This document shows positions 62,258-64,000 of a DNA stretch of 64,000 nucleotides, in pieces (the stretch's first letter is position 1; the number at the start of each line of letters is the position of its first letter). Both the position numbers and the translations under genes were made by a program. Source of the DNA: Leishmania donovani (taxonomy: Eukaryota; Euglenozoa; Kinetoplastea; Trypanosomatida; Trypanosomatidae). The notes below the pieces were generated by a model. It saw only the letters and a program-made list of their open reading frames with translations. It made no database searches and had not been told where the DNA came from. Location: contig NC_018263.1 of NCBI RefSeq assembly GCF_000227135.1, positions 611,601-675,600 of the forward strand. The letters run 5' to 3'.

Positions 62258-64000
62258 TCAGCGCGCGAACTGCATCCATTCGTTGTCGTCTGCGTTGTTG
62301 TTATTCGCGGTCTGGTACGACGCGGAAAACTCCGTGTACTTGCTAGGAAACGTTGTCAGCGGCGCCACCCCGGTACCGTCAACACCACCGCCACGACGAC
62401 AACTTTGGCCAGTCGGCTGAGGGACGCTATTGCCTTCGCTGTTCTTTGCCGACTGCATCACCATGAGAACAACGCGGCGCAACTTCTCGAGGCCTTCCTC
62501 GCTGTCCTCGTCGTGGTCGTCTTCGAAGAGAGAGGTGTTGAAGAAGGTGCTATAGTCCACCGGCTGAGACGCCTTCGCCTGGGCGCCGCGGCGATTCGTC
62601 ACAAACTCCAGTGCGTTGAACCCGTCCGCCTTCCTGTTCCCTGCTGTGGGCGAGTCTGTCTCATCACTGCCGCCACCGCTGAACAGGGTGCTGATGAAGT
62701 TGCGCACGTTGGCCGCTGCGCGCGCCTCGTCCCGCTGTGCCTGTTGCATGGTCGGCCTCGAGATGGACTTGGCAAACTCGGTCGGCAACGGCGACGCCGA
62801 ACGCTCCGGCTCGCTGCCGGCGAGACTGAGAGGCTCCGGTCCCCAGACTGGGGGCGTGGCATTCACGGTGCTCGGCGCGAGGTTTGCAGACTTGCTCGAC
62901 ACCATGGGTGTCTCCTCCACCGGCTTCAGCAGCGGCGTGACTACTGCAGGCGCGTCCTCGCCAACTGGCACCAGCGGATGTGCCATTGCCCTCAGCTCGC
63001 GGCGCGCAGCCGGGATCGCTGCGGGTGCCGCGGCCTCGGCACTGCTCACCGCAGCGTCGCGTAGTGGGCTTGCCGTGACCGGCTTGGGCGGCACTGGGAT
63101 GAATGCTGTGGCCACCGTCGCTGTCGAGGAGGTGGCCTGGTGCTGCGGGCTGCGTGGTGGGGTCGACAGAATCGGCGCAGGTGGCGCGCTTCGGAATGCC
63201 TCCAGCGTTGGCGCAGTGCTGCGGAAGCAAGAGGTAAAGGAGAGGTCGCTCCAGAGTGGCTTCGAGTCGCGGCTGAAGACGGCGTCGATGGAGGCCGGTG
63301 GGGCCAGCAGCCGCGCCGATCCCGCTGTTGTCTTCGCAGGCAGAGGCACGCTGCTCAGCGCGTTCCATGTGTCGCTGCCGAGTGCCATAGGACGCGGCGG
63401 CTCACGGCGGGGGGCCGCCGAGATTGTAGCATCCACCGCATCCAGCTTGGAAAGGTGCTCCACGGACAGCTGCGCATCCACAGGGAGGGCGCGCTGCATT
63501 GGGGTGTCGAAGGCATCCAATGCCTTGGGCGGCGCAGACATCAGCGTGGAGGCTGCACTGCTCGCCTTTGGTGGCATCGCCGTCGACGAAACCGTGTTCG
63601 AAGAGCCGCGGTAAAACATGCTGAGGAAGCTCTTTTTGGCTGCTGGCGCAGGCGCGTCAATGGCTGCTGGTGCCGCGAGAAGCCGAGGGGTGGAAGGCTC
63701 GATGGCCACCGGCGCCGGTGGTGCAAGAGCGGGGCGTGCTGCGGCCACCTGCGAGCTTGCAGAAAAAGAGGACATCCAGTCCGGGTTGCCGACAAGGTGC
63801 AGGTGGGAAAAGGCGCTAGGGTTCGTCGCAGTCCACGCGTCCATTCTCCTTAGTCCCGCAGAGGGGATGTGAAAGGTCAGGTCGTTATCGGAAAGCATTA
63901 CGCTGGCCAAGTTGCCTGCTTCCAAAAGCGCAGACACACAGCGGAGGTGGAGGGTAACGAGAGGCGCAGAGAAAAACGGCGAGATGAGGGGGGGAGACAA
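62258..64000 (-). CDS. LRR-type hypothetical protein, 5' end outside window
   Basis: 580 codons are visible, open to the right edge, so the N-terminus is missing. The first residues look like the end of a leucine-rich repeat array (LHLRCVSALLEAGNLASVML, then FSHLHLVGNPDW as a terminal repeat). The remainder is Ala/Pro/Ser-rich and probably disordered, with a repeated piece RLLA(A/P)PA(A/S)IDA seen twice (about residues 107 and 246). Residues about 420-470 are more structured (RDEARAAANVRNFISTLFSG) and an acidic stretch (EDDHDEDSEEGLEKLRR) follows; the C-terminus ends WMQFAR. There is no enzymatic domain in the visible part. Many trypanosomatid LRR proteins are cytoskeletal or flagellar, but nothing here decides that. 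Confidence 0.8.
   Translation of the reverse strand: MSPPLISPFFSAPLVTLHLRCVSALLEAGNLASVMLSDNDLTFHIPSAGLRRMDAWTATNPSAFSHLHLVGNPDWMSSFSASSQVAAARPALAPPAPVAIEPSTPRLLAAPAAIDAPAPAAKKSFLSMFYRGSSNTVSSTAMPPKASSAASTLMSAPPKALDAFDTPMQRALPVDAQLSVEHLSKLDAVDATISAAPRREPPRPMALGSDTWNALSSVPLPAKTTAGSARLLAPPASIDAVFSRDSKPLWSDLSFTSCFRSTAPTLEAFRSAPPAPILSTPPRSPQHQATSSTATVATAFIPVPPKPVTASPLRDAAVSSAEAAAPAAIPAARRELRAMAHPLVPVGEDAPAVVTPLLKPVEETPMVSSKSANLAPSTVNATPPVWGPEPLSLAGSEPERSASPLPTEFAKSISRPTMQQAQRDEARAAANVRNFISTLFSGGGSDETDSPTAGNRKADGFNALEFVTNRRGAQAKASQPVDYSTFFNTSLFEDDHDEDSEEGLEKLRRVVLMVMQSAKNSEGNSVPQPTGQSCRRGGGVDGTGVAPLTTFPSKYTEFSASYQTANNNNADDNEWMQFAR

Overview
The window comes from a trypanosomatid nuclear chromosome, almost certainly Leishmania or a close relative. 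Every supported gene is intronless and on the minus strand. Coding regions are GC-rich at third positions. They are separated by long low-complexity spacers holding polypyrimidine tracts followed by AG, the signals for spliced-leader trans-splicing. The proteins (HEXBP with nine zinc knuckles, UMSBP, trypanosomatid-type proteasome subunits and clathrin) fit this group. From memory, the gene set resembles part of Leishmania chromosome 36; that placement is inference. HEXBP is very close to the described L. major protein but not identical to it.

The whole window reads as one stretch of a polycistronic transcription unit running right to left. I see no strand switch and no tRNA or rRNA gene. In transcription order the genes are: a 5'-truncated LRR-type protein (62258-64000); the ATP23-like metallopeptidase (58604-59536); an IQ-motif protein (55142-57991); a queuosine-salvage protein of the Qng1/DUF2419 family (52802-54439); an RsuA/RluB-like pseudouridine synthase homologue that lacks the catalytic aspartate (49399-51900); proteasome beta5 (47520-48428); HEXBP (45635-46450); a six-knuckle zinc protein (40597-41004); clathrin heavy chain (28620-33701); two UMSBP copies, both broken by assembly gaps (25377-25721 and 21019-about 21973); a PSMA1-type proteasome alpha subunit (14425-15219); a small hypothetical protein (12986-13357); cohesin subunit SCC3/STAG (7975-11601); and a very large WD40 protein whose C-terminus runs off the left edge (1-5374).

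The centre (about 21-46 kb) is the most distinctive part. Four CCHC zinc-knuckle genes lie in the same unit, with the clathrin gene between the two UMSBP copies and the other two. Spacers here are long (3-7 kb) and full of CA/GT, TA, GA and poly-A/poly-T tracts. The two UMSBP copies share the same 174-nt upstream sequence and the same gene end but have unrelated 3' flanks. Genes to the right of 45 kb are more tightly packed.

No operon-like functional module is evident beyond this clustering, as expected for constitutively transcribed trypanosomatid units whose expression is set largely by UTRs. Three runs of N (21070-21973, 25491-25610, 27033-27131) limit the reading. Two of them sit in the knuckle repeats and one in a retroposon-like block.
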